DNA of 64,000 nucleotides, from the NCBI RefSeq assembly GCF_014679505.1, contig NZ_CP061474.1:3400001-3464000 (forward strand), given 5' to 3'. The DNA comes from Geobacillus sp. 46C-IIa (GTDB lineage: Bacteria; Bacillota; Bacilli; Bacillales; Anoxybacillaceae). The translations under genes were made by a program, and so were the position numbers. This document shows, piece after piece, positions 10,900 through 20,489 of the stretch. Each line of letters starts with the position of its first letter. The first letter of the stretch is position 1. The notes under the pieces were generated by a model. That model did not search any database. It was given only the letters and a program-made list of their open reading frames with translations, and was not told the DNA's origin.

Positions 10900-12288
10900 A
10901 TGACAGAATTTGATACGATTGCCGCCATTTCAACGCCGATGGGGGAAGGGGCGATCGCCATCGTTCGCCTGAGCGGAGATGAGGCGATAGAAATCGCCGA
11001 CCGGCTTTTCCGCAGCCTGACCGGAAAGCGGCTGAAAGACGTGCCGTCACACACGATTCATTACGGTCATATTGTTGACCCGAAAAGCGGACGAACCGTC
11101 GAGGAAGTCATGGTATCGGTCATGCGGGCGCCGAAAACATTTACGCGCGAAGATGTAGTAGAAATTAATTGCCATGGCGGGTTCGTTTCCGTGAATCGGG
11201 TGTTGCAGCTTGTGCTCGCGAACGGAGCGCGTCTCGCTGAGCCGGGGGAGTTTACGAAGCGGGCGTTTTTAAACGGGCGCATCGACTTATCTCAAGCTGA
11301 AGCAGTCATCGACTTGATTCGTGCCAAAACGGATCGCGCGATGAACGTCGCCTTGCAGCAAATGGAGGGGCGCTTGTCGAAATTAATTCGCGAATTGCGG
11401 CAGACTATTTTAGAAACGCTGGCGCACGTTGAAGTCAACATCGACTATCCCGAATACGATGATGTCGAGGAGATGACGCCGCGTCTGCTGAAGGAGAAGG
11501 CAGAATACGTGCGCGGACAAATTGAAAAACTGCTTTCGACCGCTGCCCAAGGGAAAATTTTGCGCGAAGGCTTGGCGACGGTCATTATCGGACGGCCAAA
11601 CGTCGGCAAGTCATCGCTGCTAAATGCGCTCGCTCACGAAAACCGGGCGATCGTCACCGATATCCCGGGAACGACGCGCGATGTCATCGAAGAGTATGTC
11701 AACGTCCGCGGCGTGCCGCTCCGCTTGATCGATACCGCCGGCATCCGTGAAACAGAAGATGTTGTTGAGCGAATTGGCGTTGAGCGCTCGCGGCAAATGT
11801 TGAGGCGTGCCGATTTAATTTTGCTCGTTTTGAACTATCATGAACCGCTGACCGAAGAGGATGAGCGGCTGTTTGCGATGACAGAGGGAATGGATGTCAT
11901 CGTGATCGTCAATAAAACGGACTTGCCCCAAAATATTGATATGGAACGGGTCAAAGAGCTTGCGGCCGGCCGGCCGATTGTGGCAACATCACTATTGCGC
12001 GAACAAGGGATTGATGAACTCGAAAAAGCAATCGCCGATTTATTTTTTGGCGGTGAACTAGAAGCCGGCGACCTGACTTACGTCTCGAATTCCCGCCATA
12101 TCGCGTTGCTCGAGCAAGCGAAAAAAGCGATCGATGATGCGCTTTCCGGCATTGACGCCGGCATGCCGGTCGATCTCGTTCAAATCGATTTGCGCCGGGC
12201 GTGGGAGCTGCTTGGCGAAATCGTTGGCGATACAGTGCACGAAAGCTTGATTGATCAGCTGTTTGCCCAATTTTGTTTAGGAAAATAA
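10900..12288 (+). CDS. mnmE: tRNA modification GTPase MnmE
   Basis: MnmE with MnmG adds the cmnm5 group to wobble uridine 34 of certain tRNAs. The 462-residue protein has the N-terminal formyl-THF-binding domain ([19 protein letters not shown]), a helical domain and an inserted G domain with [13 protein letters not shown] and NKTD, and ends in the invariant FCLGK with its conserved Cys. The ATG at 10900 has AGGTGA 8 bases upstream; an upstream in-frame GTG at 10858 lies within a DnaA box and lacks a ribosome binding site. It heads mnmE-mnmG-rsmG-noc. Confidence 0.97.
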   Translation: MTEFDTIAAISTPMGEGAIAIVRLSGDEAIEIADRLFRSLTGKRLKDVPSHTIHYGHIVDPKSGRTVEEVMVSVMRAPKTFTREDVVEINCHGGFVSVNRVLQLVLANGARLAEPGEFTKRAFLNGRIDLSQAEAVIDLIRAKTDRAMNVALQQMEGRLSKLIRELRQTILETLAHVEVNIDYPEYDDVEEMTPRLLKEKAEYVRGQIEKLLSTAAQGKILREGLATVIIGRPNVGKSSLLNALAHENRAIVTDIPGTTRDVIEEYVNVRGVPLRLIDTAGIRETEDVVERIGVERSRQMLRRADLILLVLNYHEPLTEEDERLFAMTEGMDVIVIVNKTDLPQNIDMERVKELAAGRPIVATSLLREQGIDELEKAIADLFFGGELEAGDLTYVSNSRHIALLEQAKKAIDDALSGIDAGMPVDLVQIDLRRAWELLGEIVGDTVHESLIDQLFAQFCLGK

Positions 12289-12304
12289 GCAAGGAGGAAA
12301 CGAA

Positions 12305-14194
12305 ATGGAGTATCACGGAGGATCGTATGACGTCATCGTCATCGGCGCCGGCCACGCCGGCTGTGAGGCGGCTTTGGCGGCGGCGCGCATCGGGGCGAAA
12401 ACGCTCGTCATTACGCTTAACCTCGACATGATTGCGTTTATGCCATGCAACCCGTCGATTGGCGGACCGGCGAAAGGGATCGTCGTGCGCGAAATCGACG
12501 CTCTCGGCGGAGAAATGGGGAAAAACATTGATAAAACATACATTCAAATTCGGATGCTTAACACCGGCAAAGGTCCGGCTGTCCGCGCGCTGCGGGCGCA
12601 GGCTGACAAAGTGCTGTACCAGCGGGAAATGAAAAAGACGCTCGAAAATGAGGAAAATTTGACGCTGCTGCAAGGGAAAGTTGAGCGGCTCATCGTTGAA
12701 GATGGCGTCTGCAAAGGCGTCATTACGCAAACAGGAGCCCATTATTATGCCAAAGCGGTTGTCATTACGACCGGGACGTTTCTGCGCGGGGAAATTATTA
12801 TTGGTGACATTAAATATTCAAGCGGACCGAACAACCAGCAGCCGTCAATCAAGCTGTCCGAGCATTTAGAAGAGCTTGGGTTCGAGCTCGTCCGCTTCAA
12901 AACAGGCACGCCGCCGCGCGTCAACAGCCGGACGATCGACTACAGCAAAACAGAAATTCAGCCGGGCGATGAAGAGCCGCGGGCGTTTTCGTACGAGACG
13001 ACAACATACATCACCGACCAGCTGCCGTGCTGGCTGACGTATACGACAGAGGAAACGCACCGAATCATCGATGAAAATTTGCATTTGTCGCCGATGTACT
13101 CCGGCATGATTAAAGGAACCGGACCGCGCTATTGTCCATCAATCGAAGATAAAGTCGTCCGGTTCCACGACAAGCCGCGTCACCAGATTTTCCTCGAGCC
13201 GGAGGGACGGGAAACGGAAGAGGTCTACGTGCAAGGGCTGTCGACAAGCTTGCCGGAACATATCCAGCGCAAGCTGCTTGAAACCATTCCGGGGCTCGAG
13301 AAGGCGCAGCTCATGCGGGCCGGCTATGCGATCGAGTACGATGCGATCGTGCCGACACAGCTATGGCCGACGTTGGAAACAAAGCTGGTGAAAAACTTGT
13401 ACACCGCCGGGCAAATTAACGGCACATCCGGCTACGAAGAAGCGGCGGGTCAAGGGATTATGGCCGGTATTAACGCCGCTCATCGCGCGCTCGGCCGCGA
13501 GGAAATCATTTTAAGCCGTTCGGACGCTTATATTGGGGTCTTGATCGACGATTTGGTGACAAAAGGGACAAACGAGCCGTACCGCCTGCTGACATCGCGC
13601 GCCGAATATCGGCTGTTGCTCCGCCACGACAACGCCGATTTGCGCTTGACCGAGCTCGGGCATCGGATCGGCCTAATTTCCGAAGAGAGGTACCAAGCAT
13701 TTTTGGCGAAAAAAGAGGCGATCGAACGGGAGAAAAAACGGCTGCAAACGGTCATCATTAAACCGACGCCAGAGGTGCAGGAAGTCATCCGCCAGGCGGG
13801 CGGAAGCGAGCTGAAAGACGGCATCCGCGCCGCTGATCTGCTAAGGCGTCCGGAAATGACGTACGAACATATCCAAAAACTCGCTCCGGCTGGCGAAGAC
13901 ATCGCTCCAGAGGTCGCCGAGCAAGTCGAAATTCAAATCAAATATGAAGGCTATATCCAAAAATCGCTGCAAGAAGTCGAACGGCTCAAAAAAATGGAAA
14001 ACAAAAAAATCCCGGAAGATATCGACTACGACGCCATCCAAGGACTGGCGACCGAAGCGCGGCAAAAACTGAAACAAGTGCGTCCGCTCTCGATTGCCCA
14101 AGCATCGCGTATTTCCGGCGTCAATCCGGCCGATATTTCGATATTATTAGTGTATTTGGAACAAGGAAGAATCGCGCGCGTGTCGAATGAATAA
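12305..14194 (+). CDS. mnmG: tRNA uridine-5-carboxymethylaminomethyl modification enzyme MnmG
   Basis: MnmG (GidA) is the FAD-containing partner of MnmE in making cmnm5U34. The 629-residue length is typical. The FAD dinucleotide motif is at the N-terminus ([14 protein letters not shown]), followed by the family signatures [16 protein letters not shown] and the two catalytic Cys regions (MPCNPSIGG and [11 protein letters not shown]). AAGGAGGA lies just ahead of ATG 12305. The gene starts 16 bases after mnmE. Confidence 0.98.
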   Translation: MEYHGGSYDVIVIGAGHAGCEAALAAARIGAKTLVITLNLDMIAFMPCNPSIGGPAKGIVVREIDALGGEMGKNIDKTYIQIRMLNTGKGPAVRALRAQADKVLYQREMKKTLENEENLTLLQGKVERLIVEDGVCKGVITQTGAHYYAKAVVITTGTFLRGEIIIGDIKYSSGPNNQQPSIKLSEHLEELGFELVRFKTGTPPRVNSRTIDYSKTEIQPGDEEPRAFSYETTTYITDQLPCWLTYTTEETHRIIDENLHLSPMYSGMIKGTGPRYCPSIEDKVVRFHDKPRHQIFLEPEGRETEEVYVQGLSTSLPEHIQRKLLETIPGLEKAQLMRAGYAIEYDAIVPTQLWPTLETKLVKNLYTAGQINGTSGYEEAAGQGIMAGINAAHRALGREEIILSRSDAYIGVLIDDLVTKGTNEPYRLLTSRAEYRLLLRHDNADLRLTELGHRIGLISEERYQAFLAKKEAIEREKKRLQTVIIKPTPEVQEVIRQAGGSELKDGIRAADLLRRPEMTYEHIQKLAPAGEDIAPEVAEQVEIQIKYEGYIQKSLQEVERLKKMENKKIPEDIDYDAIQGLATEARQKLKQVRPLSIAQASRISGVNPADISILLVYLEQGRIARVSNE

Positions 14195-14216
14195 ACATGA
14201 GGGAAAGGATTGGCTT

Positions 14217-14933
14217 ATGGAGGCGACACAATTTCAAGCCATGCTTGAAGAGAGGGGAATTTCCCTCTCTTCCCAGGCGCTTGCGCAGTTTGAGCGCTAT
14301 TATGAACTGCTCGTCGAATGGAACGAGAAGATGAATTTGACCGCCATTACGGACAAGCCCGGCGTGTATGTGAAACATTTTTTTGATTCCGTTTCTCCGG
14401 CCTTTTATTACGACTTTTCCGAGCCGTTCTCGCTTTGCGACGTTGGCGCTGGGGCAGGATTCCCGAGCATTCCGCTGAAAATTTGTTTTCCGCACTTGCG
14501 CGTTTCGATCGTCGACTCGCTGCAAAAACGCATCCGCTTTCTGCAGCATCTTGCCGAAGAGCTGGGGCTCACGGATATCGCCCTTTATCACGATCGCGCG
14601 GAGACGTTTGCCCGCGAAAAGGGGATGCGTGAATCGTTCGACGTCGTTACGGCCAGGGCGGTAGCGCGCATGCCGGTGCTTGCTGAACTTTGCCTTCCGC
14701 TTGTGAAAGTCGGCGGTACATTCATCGCGATGAAAGCTGCTTCGGCACCTGAAGAGTTGAAAGAGGGGAAAAAAGCGATCGCCGTGCTCGGCGGGGAAGT
14801 GGCAGCGGTGAAAACGTTCACGTTGCCGTTTGAGGAGGGCGAACGGACGGTTATTTTCGTCCATAAAACGAAAAAGACGCCGGCCCAATACCCGCGCAAA
14901 CCGGGGACGCCAAGCAAACAACCGATTCAGTAA
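14217..14933 (+). CDS. rsmG: 16S rRNA (guanine-N7)-methyltransferase RsmG
   Basis: RsmG methylates N7 of G527 in 16S rRNA; its loss gives low-level streptomycin resistance. The 238-residue protein has the SAM-binding loop [15 protein letters not shown] and the family segment [15 protein letters not shown] chose ATG 14217 because AAAGGA lies 7 bases upstream and the length fits; an in-frame ATG at 14187 overlaps the end of mnmG and has no good site. The C-terminal tail [20 protein letters not shown] is conserved in the family. Confidence 0.95.
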   Translation: MEATQFQAMLEERGISLSSQALAQFERYYELLVEWNEKMNLTAITDKPGVYVKHFFDSVSPAFYYDFSEPFSLCDVGAGAGFPSIPLKICFPHLRVSIVDSLQKRIRFLQHLAEELGLTDIALYHDRAETFAREKGMRESFDVVTARAVARMPVLAELCLPLVKVGGTFIAMKAASAPEELKEGKKAIAVLGGEVAAVKTFTLPFEEGERTVIFVHKTKKTPAQYPRKPGTPSKQPIQ

Positions 14934-15084
14934 CCCTTTGCGGGCGCGGCGGGAGAGGCAGAGGGAAAAGGGGCTGTGCGGATCCCGCCCTGCGTCCCGT
15001 GCTGAGGAAAACAAAGATGGCCAGCGGCGCCTGCCGGGCGAAACAGAGAACTTGGCCAAGTATGTCCAAAGGTGGTGTAGGGGG

Positions 15085-15930
15085 ATGAAGCATCCGTTTT
15101 CACGCTTGTTCAGCTTTGGAGAAAAAGAGCAAGAAGAGGCGGGGGAAAAGCAAGAGAGGGAGGAAGTTCGCCACATTCCGGTTGCCAGCATTATCCCGAA
15201 CCGTTTTCAGCCGCGCACGGTGTTTGATGAAGAGAAAATTGCCGAGCTGGCGTTGACGATTCGGACGCACGGCATCATTCAACCGATCGTCGTCCGCGAA
15301 TGCGGAAACGGACAATTTGAAATCATCGCCGGCGAGCGGAGATGGAGGGCGGTGCAAAAGCTTGGCTGGACGGAAATCCCCGCTATTATTAAAAACTTAA
15401 ACGATAAAGAAACCGCCTCCGTCGCCCTCATTGAAAACTTGCAGCGTGAGGAACTGACGCCAATCGAAGAGGCGATGGCGTATGCGAGGTTGATCGAGCT
15501 CCATGATTTAACGCAAGAAGCGCTCGCCCAGCGCCTCGGCAAAGGGCAGTCGACCATCGCCAACAAGCTGCGCCTGCTCAAGCTTCCGCAAGAAGTGCAG
15601 GAGGCTCTTTTGCAGCGGATGATCACTGAACGCCATGCGCGTGCGTTAATCGTGTTGAAAGATAAAGAGAAACAGTTGAAGCTGCTGCAAGAAATCATCG
15701 ATAAACAATTAAACGTCAAACAGACGGAAGACCGGGTGTTAAAGATGCTCGAAGCAGGCGAACGAAAGCCGAAGCCGAAGCGAAAGGCGTTCAGCCGCGA
15801 TATGCGCATCGCCGTCAATACGATCCGCCAATCGCTTTCCATGGTGGAAAATAGCGGGGTGTCGGTCCATTCCGAAGAAGAAGAGTTTGACGATTATTAT
15901 CAAATTACAATCCGCATCGCCAAAAAATAA
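15085..15930 (+). CDS. noc: Nucleoid occlusion protein Noc
   Basis: Noc is a ParB-family CTP-dependent DNA clamp that binds NBS sites, attaches to the membrane and prevents septum assembly over the nucleoid. The 281-residue protein has an N-terminal amphipathic start ([15 protein letters not shown], the membrane-targeting part), the CTP-binding ParB domain with [13 protein letters not shown], and the helix-turn-helix [27 protein letters not shown] 15085 follows AAAGGTGG; frames further upstream run through the rsmG gap and lack homology. The 151-base gap before it holds no recognised signal. Confidence 0.94.
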   Translation: MKHPFSRLFSFGEKEQEEAGEKQEREEVRHIPVASIIPNRFQPRTVFDEEKIAELALTIRTHGIIQPIVVRECGNGQFEIIAGERRWRAVQKLGWTEIPAIIKNLNDKETASVALIENLQREELTPIEEAMAYARLIELHDLTQEALAQRLGKGQSTIANKLRLLKLPQEVQEALLQRMITERHARALIVLKDKEKQLKLLQEIIDKQLNVKQTEDRVLKMLEAGERKPKPKRKAFSRDMRIAVNTIRQSLSMVENSGVSVHSEEEEFDDYYQITIRIAKK

Positions 15931-15945
15931 CGGAGTTATCTTTTG

Positions 15946-15975
15946 CCTCATCAAGCGCGGCTGATGGGGTTTTTT
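15946..15975 (+). terminator. Terminator after noc
   Basis: CCTCATCA (15946-15953) pairs with TGATGGGG (15962-15969), followed by a T run. It closes the mnmE-mnmG-rsmG-noc operon. Confidence 0.8.
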
Positions 15976-16054
15976 CTTTCAGAAAACAAAGTCATTTTTC
16001 TTCTTTTCATGATAAAATAGAATTTATGAGTAAGAGGTAGAGGTAGGTGGCACC

Positions 16055-16816
16055 GTGGGCAAAGTCATTGCGATTGCGAACCAGAAAGGCGGAGTCGGAA
16101 AAACGACGACAGCCGTCAACTTGTCGGCTTGTTTGGCGCATCTCGGAAAAAAAGTGCTGCTTGTTGACGCTGATCCGCAAGGAAATGCAACGAGCGGAAT
16201 CGGCATTGAAAAGGGGGATGTTGACGAATGCATTTACAACGTCATTATTGGCGATATGAAAGCAAAAGATGTCATCCGCCCGACGAACATTGAAAACTTA
16301 TACGTGATTCCGGCGACGATTCAGCTTGCAGGTGCAGAAATTGAGCTCGTTTCGGTCATCTCCCGCGAAATCCGGCTCAAAAACGCGCTCGAGCCGCTCA
16401 AAGCTGTCTATGATTTTATCATTATTGACTGTCCTCCTTCGCTAGGGCTGCTGACGTTAAACGCGTTGACGGCGGCGGATGCTGTCTTGATCCCTGTCCA
16501 GTGCGAATATTATGCGCTTGAAGGGCTCAGCCAGCTGCTGAATACAATCCGACTCGTGCAGCGGCACCTCAATTACGATTTGCGCCTTGAAGGCGTCTTG
16601 TTGACCATGCTCGATGCACGGACGAATTTAGGTTTGCAAGTCATCCAGGAAGTCAAAAAGTACTTCCGCGAAAAGGTGTACGAAACGATCATCCCGAGAA
16701 ACGTGCGGCTGAGTGAGGCGCCAAGCCACGGCAAGCCGATTATTTTGTACGATGTCAAATCGCGGGGAGCGGAAGTGTATTTGGAACTGGCGAAGGAGGT
16801 GCTTGAACGTGGCTAA
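16055..16816 (+). CDS. soj: Chromosome partitioning ATPase Soj (ParA)
   Basis: Soj is the ParA-type ATPase that works with Spo0J/parS in origin segregation and also regulates DnaA directly. The 253-residue protein has the deviant Walker A motif KGGVGKTTT (residues 11-19) with both signature lysines, the switch [10 protein letters not shown], and Walker B-like [10 protein letters not shown] near residue 40. Translation starts at GTG 16055 with AGGTGG close upstream. The last 8 bases overlap spo0J. Confidence 0.97.
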   Translation: MGKVIAIANQKGGVGKTTTAVNLSACLAHLGKKVLLVDADPQGNATSGIGIEKGDVDECIYNVIIGDMKAKDVIRPTNIENLYVIPATIQLAGAEIELVSVISREIRLKNALEPLKAVYDFIIIDCPPSLGLLTLNALTAADAVLIPVQCEYYALEGLSQLLNTIRLVQRHLNYDLRLEGVLLTMLDARTNLGLQVIQEVKKYFREKVYETIIPRNVRLSEAPSHGKPIILYDVKSRGAEVYLELAKEVLERG

Positions 16817-17669
16817 AGGTCTCGGCAAAGGCATCAATGCGCTGTTTAACAATCTCGCGCTCAACGGGAAAGAGGAAACAGTGTTCGAAGTAAGCATTTC
16901 TGATCTCCATCCGAACCCGTATCAGCCGCGGAAAACGTTTCAGCCCGAGGCGATTGAGGAGCTGAAACAATCCATTTTGCAGCACGGCATCTTGCAACCG
17001 CTCATTGTCCGCCGTTCGCCGAAAGGGTTTGAAATCGTCGTTGGCGAGCGGCGCTACCGGGCGGCGAAGGAGGCGAATTTGCCGTCGGTCCCTGTTGTCG
17101 TGCGCGAGTTAACGGACGAGCAAATGATGGAGTTTGCTCTTTTGGAAAACTTGCAGCGTGAGGATTTAAATCCGATCGAGGAAGCGATGGCGTATAAAAT
17201 GCTGATGGACAGGCTGCACTTGACTCAAGAGGAAATCGCCAGCCGCGTCGGGAAGAGCCGCCCGCACATTGCCAACCATTTGCGCCTATTGTCGCTTCCT
17301 CCGGAAGTACAAAAGCTGCTCGTTGACGGCAAGCTGTCGATGGGACACGGTCGGGCGCTCTTAGGGCTGAAGCAAAAAGGAAAAATGAAGTTCATCGTCG
17401 AGCGAACGGTTCGCGACGGGCTGAACGTCCGTCAGCTCGAGAAACTGGTCCAGCAAATGAACGAAAATGTTTCACGTGAAACATCGAAACGGAAACCGCC
17501 GGAAAAAAGCGTGTTTCTTCGGGAAAGCGAGTCGTTGTTGCGCGAAAAATTCGGCACGAACGTCACGATTAAACAGACGAAGAAAAAAGGGAAAATCGAA
17601 ATCGAGTTTTTTTCTCCGGAAGACTTAGAGAGAATATTGGAACTGCTCGACGTGCAGTTCGATGAGTAG
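16809..17669 (+). CDS. spo0J: Chromosome partitioning protein Spo0J (ParB)
   Basis: Spo0J binds parS, loads as a CTP-dependent sliding clamp and recruits SMC to the origin. The 286-residue protein begins [12 protein letters not shown] (the Soj-stimulating N-terminus), has the CTP-binding motif [11 protein letters not shown] and the helix-turn-helix [24 protein letters not shown] at 16809 is preferred because a full AAGGAGGTG lies 7-8 bases upstream inside the end of soj. The gene carries its own binding site, a perfect parS at 17468-17483. Confidence 0.97.
   Translation: MAKGLGKGINALFNNLALNGKEETVFEVSISDLHPNPYQPRKTFQPEAIEELKQSILQHGILQPLIVRRSPKGFEIVVGERRYRAAKEANLPSVPVVVRELTDEQMMEFALLENLQREDLNPIEEAMAYKMLMDRLHLTQEEIASRVGKSRPHIANHLRLLSLPPEVQKLLVDGKLSMGHGRALLGLKQKGKMKFIVERTVRDGLNVRQLEKLVQQMNENVSRETSKRKPPEKSVFLRESESLLREKFGTNVTIKQTKKKGKIEIEFFSPEDLERILELLDVQFDE
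17468..17483. promoter_or_regulatory. parS site inside spo0J
   Basis: The 16-base sequence TGTTTCACGTGAAACA is a perfect palindrome and matches the Bacillus parS consensus. It encodes part of the C-terminal region of Spo0J, the same position as in B. subtilis. Confidence 0.95.
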
Positions 17670-17671
17670 AG

Positions 17672-17700
17672 CGGCCCCTTAATAAAGGCCGATCTATTTT
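17672..17700 (+). terminator. Weak hairpin after spo0J
   Basis: CGGCC (17672-17676) and GGCCG (17687-17691) form a short stem, followed by ATCTATTTTT. It is short for an intrinsic terminator, so function is uncertain. Confidence 0.4.
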
Positions 17701-17721
17701 TGCTAGAGGGGATTGAACAGC

Positions 17722-18423
17722 ATGGTATTGCTAGGAACGATTGTCAACGGGATGAGCATTGTTGTCGGGGCTTTGATCGGGATATGGTTTCACCGGATTC
17801 CCGAACGGGTAAAAGAGACGGTAATGGGAGGCATCGGGCTGGCGGTAGCGCTTCTTGGCATTCAGATGGGAATGAAAAGCGAGCAGTTTCTCGTCGTCAT
17901 TTTCAGTCTTGTTTTCGGCGGCATTCTCGGGGAGATTTGGAACTGGGAAGAAAAGCTGAACCGGCTCGGCCAATGGCTCGAGAAGAAAGTTGGCGGCAAC
18001 GGGGAAGGAAGCATTGCGAAAGGGTTTGTCAGCGCGACATTGTTATTTGTCATCGGTGCGATGGCGATTGTTGGGGCGCTCGACAGCGGGTTGCGCGGCG
18101 ATCATAGCGTCTTGTATACGAAATCGATTTTGGACGGCTTTGCGAGCGTCATTTTGACGACGACGCTTGGCATCGGCGTCATGTTCTCTGCGTTGCCCGT
18201 GGTCATATACGAAGGCGGCATCACTTTATTGGCGACGCAAATCGAGCGGTTTGTGCCAAGGGAAGTGTTAGATTCGTTCATCGCTGAATCGACAGCGACC
18301 GGGGGAATTTTAATTATGGCCATCGGACTGAACATGCTCGGTTTGACGAACATTCGTGTGGCCAATTTGCTTCCGAGCATTCTTGTAACGGCGGCAGCTG
18401 TTTTCCTTCTTTCGTTCGCTTAG
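17722..18423 (+). CDS. DUF554 family membrane protein
   Basis: A 233-residue, strongly hydrophobic protein with about seven likely membrane segments and Gly-rich turns (GTIVNGMSIVVGALIG, GGIGLAVALLGIQMGM, LFVIGAMAIVGALDSG). It matches the DUF554/YqgA family, for which I know no established biochemical role; transport is a guess. ATG 17722 has AGAGGGGA 9 bases upstream; an in-frame TTG at 17713 would sit on top of that site. It converges on yyaC across a shared hairpin. Confidence 0.85.
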   Translation: MVLLGTIVNGMSIVVGALIGIWFHRIPERVKETVMGGIGLAVALLGIQMGMKSEQFLVVIFSLVFGGILGEIWNWEEKLNRLGQWLEKKVGGNGEGSIAKGFVSATLLFVIGAMAIVGALDSGLRGDHSVLYTKSILDGFASVILTTTLGIGVMFSALPVVIYEGGITLLATQIERFVPREVLDSFIAESTATGGILIMAIGLNMLGLTNIRVANLLPSILVTAAAVFLLSFA

Positions 18424-18460
18424 CCGTTGCGGCTGCCTCCTTTCAGGCGAGGAGAAAAGA

Positions 18461-18496
18461 AATCCCCTTCTTGAATCGCCTGTCAAGAGGGGGATT
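18461..18496. terminator. Bidirectional hairpin between DUF554 gene and yyaC
   Basis: AATCCCCTTCTTGA (18461-18474) pairs with TCAAGAGGGGGATT (18483-18496) with one bulge. The two flanking genes converge, so it probably ends both transcripts. Confidence 0.65.
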
Positions 18497-18502
18497 GGCC
18501 GC

Positions 18503-19126
18503 CTACCATAATGAATGGCGGTCTTTTGGAAGCGGATGGGCGGCGAGCCGCTCCTTTCGGATGAGATGCCGCTCCGCCTCATAAATGCCGTTGGCGATCG
18601 TTTTGGCCATATTCATGACGAGATGAAGGCGCGTATTTTGCAGGACGAAAAATTCCATAAATCCGCTCACATTCACTACTCCGGTAATATGGGCGTCGCC
18701 GACGGGAAGAAGCTGCTTATTCACCCCGGCTCCAGGGCGAACCGGCCCTTTGGCGACGGTGATGGCGCCGACGCTTTTCAGCCGCCCGAGGCAAGCATCG
18801 ACTGCGATCATAAACGGATCGCGATGAATGAGTTGAATGGCTCCTACTTTTTCTTCTAGGTTGACGGCGTGGATCGGTTCCTCAAGCGTTCCGTATACGT
18901 GAAAGCGGGTCAAGGGCTTCTCTTTCAGCATCGTGCCGACAAGCGGTCCGAGTGAATCGCCGGTCGAACGATCCGTGCCGATGCAGACGATGGCGACTGG
19001 CTGGACGAGCGGATCCGGAAGCAGCGCGGAGATCCGCCAGGCGATCGAGGACGCCGCTCCTTGTTCATCGTAAAAAACGCGATCTCTTTCCTCTTTGGAA
19101 GAGAAAAATATCGACGGTATGCTCAT
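18503..19126 (-). CDS. yyaC: YyaC-like sporulation protein
   Basis: A 207-residue protein of the YyaC family, related to the GPR spore protease fold and found in spore-formers. Visible conserved parts are VAIVCIGTDRSTGDSLGPLVG near residue 45-65, VYGTLEEPIHAVNL, and FMIAVDACLGRLKSVG. The precise function is not known to me. ATG at 19126 is preferred over GTG 19135 because AGGAG then has 8-base spacing. It is the only minus-strand gene between oriC and 39 kb and sits next to soj/spo0J as in B. subtilis. Confidence 0.87.
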   Translation of the reverse strand: MSIPSIFFSSKEERDRVFYDEQGAASSIAWRISALLPDPLVQPVAIVCIGTDRSTGDSLGPLVGTMLKEKPLTRFHVYGTLEEPIHAVNLEEKVGAIQLIHRDPFMIAVDACLGRLKSVGAITVAKGPVRPGAGVNKQLLPVGDAHITGVVNVSGFMEFFVLQNTRLHLVMNMAKTIANGIYEAERHLIRKERLAAHPLPKDRHSLW

Positions 19127-19299
19127 TCGCTTCACTCCTACTTTCGATTCAAAAGTATTAACAGTATACGGAAAATGAAAGAATGATATACATGTTGACG
19201 TTTGTTTTTCTTTTTCGTCCGGTGCATGACTACAAATTAACGGTCTGTCTTGTTAAAATAAAAAGCGCAGACTGAAAAAAGATAGAGGTGTCGCCAACA

Positions 19300-20202
19300 T
19301 TGAGTATGATTGAAAGAACGGCTAGTCGTTTGTTCGAGTTTTTGACGGATGAGGAGCTGTGGATTCGGATCGGAACAGGGGCGCTTAAGATTGTTCTTAT
19401 CCTACTCATATGCGCCATAGCGGTGAAAGTGTTGAAAATGGCCGTCCATAATGCGTTTAAAGTGCGCCAAAAAGCGCCGATTCGCATTTCGGAACGCCGG
19501 GAGATGACGTTAGCGCGGCTGCTCGACAATGTCATTACGTACGTACTATATTTTATTGCGCTATTGATGATTTTAGATACGTTTGGTGTTCCCGTTAAAG
19601 CGCTGCTGGCCGGGGCGGGGGTCGTCGGTTTGGCCGTTGGCTTCGGGGCGCAAAGCTTAGTGAAAGACATCATCACCGGGTTTTTCATCATTTTTGAAGA
19701 CCAGTTTGCGGTCGGCGATTACGTTCGCATCGGTAATTTTGAAGGGTACGTGGAAGAGATCGGGCTGCGGGTGACGAAAATGAAAAGTTGGACTGGAGAA
19801 GTGCACATTTTGCCAAACGGCAGCATCACGCAAGTGACGAACTATTCGCTTCACAACAGCTTGGCAGTTGTGGACGTCAGCATCGCCTACGAAGAGGATA
19901 TTGAAGCGGCGGAGCAAGCGATTCGCGAACTCCTGCCGCAGCTGCCGGCAAAATATGAAGATATGGTCGCACCGCCGGAACTGCTCGGCGTGCAAAATGT
20001 AACCGGTCCGGAAGTCGTGCTCCGCATTACGTGTGAAACGAAACCGATGCGCCATATCGGTGTAGGAAGGGCCATTCGCAAAGAGGTGAAGATGCTTTTA
20101 GACGAGCGGGGGATCGAGATTGCGTATCCACGACTCGTGCTGCACCGCCGCGATGGAGAGGAACAGTCGGCGGCGAAGCCGCAAAGAGAACAATCGTTGT
20201 AA
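19300..20202 (+). CDS. MscS-family mechanosensitive channel
   Basis: Small-conductance mechanosensitive channels release solutes after hypo-osmotic shock. The product (300 residues from TTG 19300) has an N-terminal membrane segment (IVLILLICAIAVKVL), a second (VITYVLYFIALLMIL) and the pore helix GAGVVGLAVGFGAQSLVKDIITG, followed by the beta domain FEDQFAVGDYVRIGNFEGYVEEIGLRVTK and a C-terminal alpha/beta part. Start choice: GAGGTG ends 9 bases before TTG 19300; ATG 19306 and GTG 19288 are alternatives. Close to B. subtilis YkuT-type channels. Confidence 0.88.
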   Translation: MSMIERTASRLFEFLTDEELWIRIGTGALKIVLILLICAIAVKVLKMAVHNAFKVRQKAPIRISERREMTLARLLDNVITYVLYFIALLMILDTFGVPVKALLAGAGVVGLAVGFGAQSLVKDIITGFFIIFEDQFAVGDYVRIGNFEGYVEEIGLRVTKMKSWTGEVHILPNGSITQVTNYSLHNSLAVVDVSIAYEEDIEAAEQAIRELLPQLPAKYEDMVAPPELLGVQNVTGPEVVLRITCETKPMRHIGVGRAIRKEVKMLLDERGIEIAYPRLVLHRRDGEEQSAAKPQREQSL

Positions 20203-20217
20203 CATGGGGGTGAGCGG

Positions 20218-20415
20218 ATGGAGGAGAAAGAATTTGGTTTATACGATATCGTCGAAATGAAAAAACCGCATCCGTGCGGGACGAACCGCTGGAAGGTGAT
20301 CCGTTTAGGCGCCGATATCCGCATTAAATGTGAAGGGTGCGCCCATAGCGTTCTTTTGCCGCGCAAAGAGTTTATCCGCAAAATGAAAAAAGTGCTAGTC
20401 AAACATGGGGAATAA
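20218..20415 (+). CDS. DUF951 family protein (YyzM-like)
   Basis: A 65-residue cytoplasmic protein with the family pattern DIVEMKKPHPCGTNRWKVIRLGADIRIKC, ending in a basic helix. The paired Cys (PHPCG and KCEGC) suggest a metal-binding knuckle. Function is unknown. GGGGGTGAG lies just ahead of ATG 20218, and it is 15 bases after the MscS gene, so the two are probably co-transcribed. Confidence 0.85.
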   Translation: MEEKEFGLYDIVEMKKPHPCGTNRWKVIRLGADIRIKCEGCAHSVLLPRKEFIRKMKKVLVKHGE

Positions 20416-20489
20416 AGAAAGCGAGCCAACACAGCATGGGCAGTTGTCCCATGCTCTTTTGTTCATGAAGAGGGGAAAGAGGGGAAACA

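Noticed and set aside
11655..11670. TCCCGGGA core resembling a Noc-binding site inside mnmE
   Set aside because: It encodes the conserved IPGTTRD of the G domain and matches the NBS consensus in only about 11 of 14 positions, so the codons explain it.
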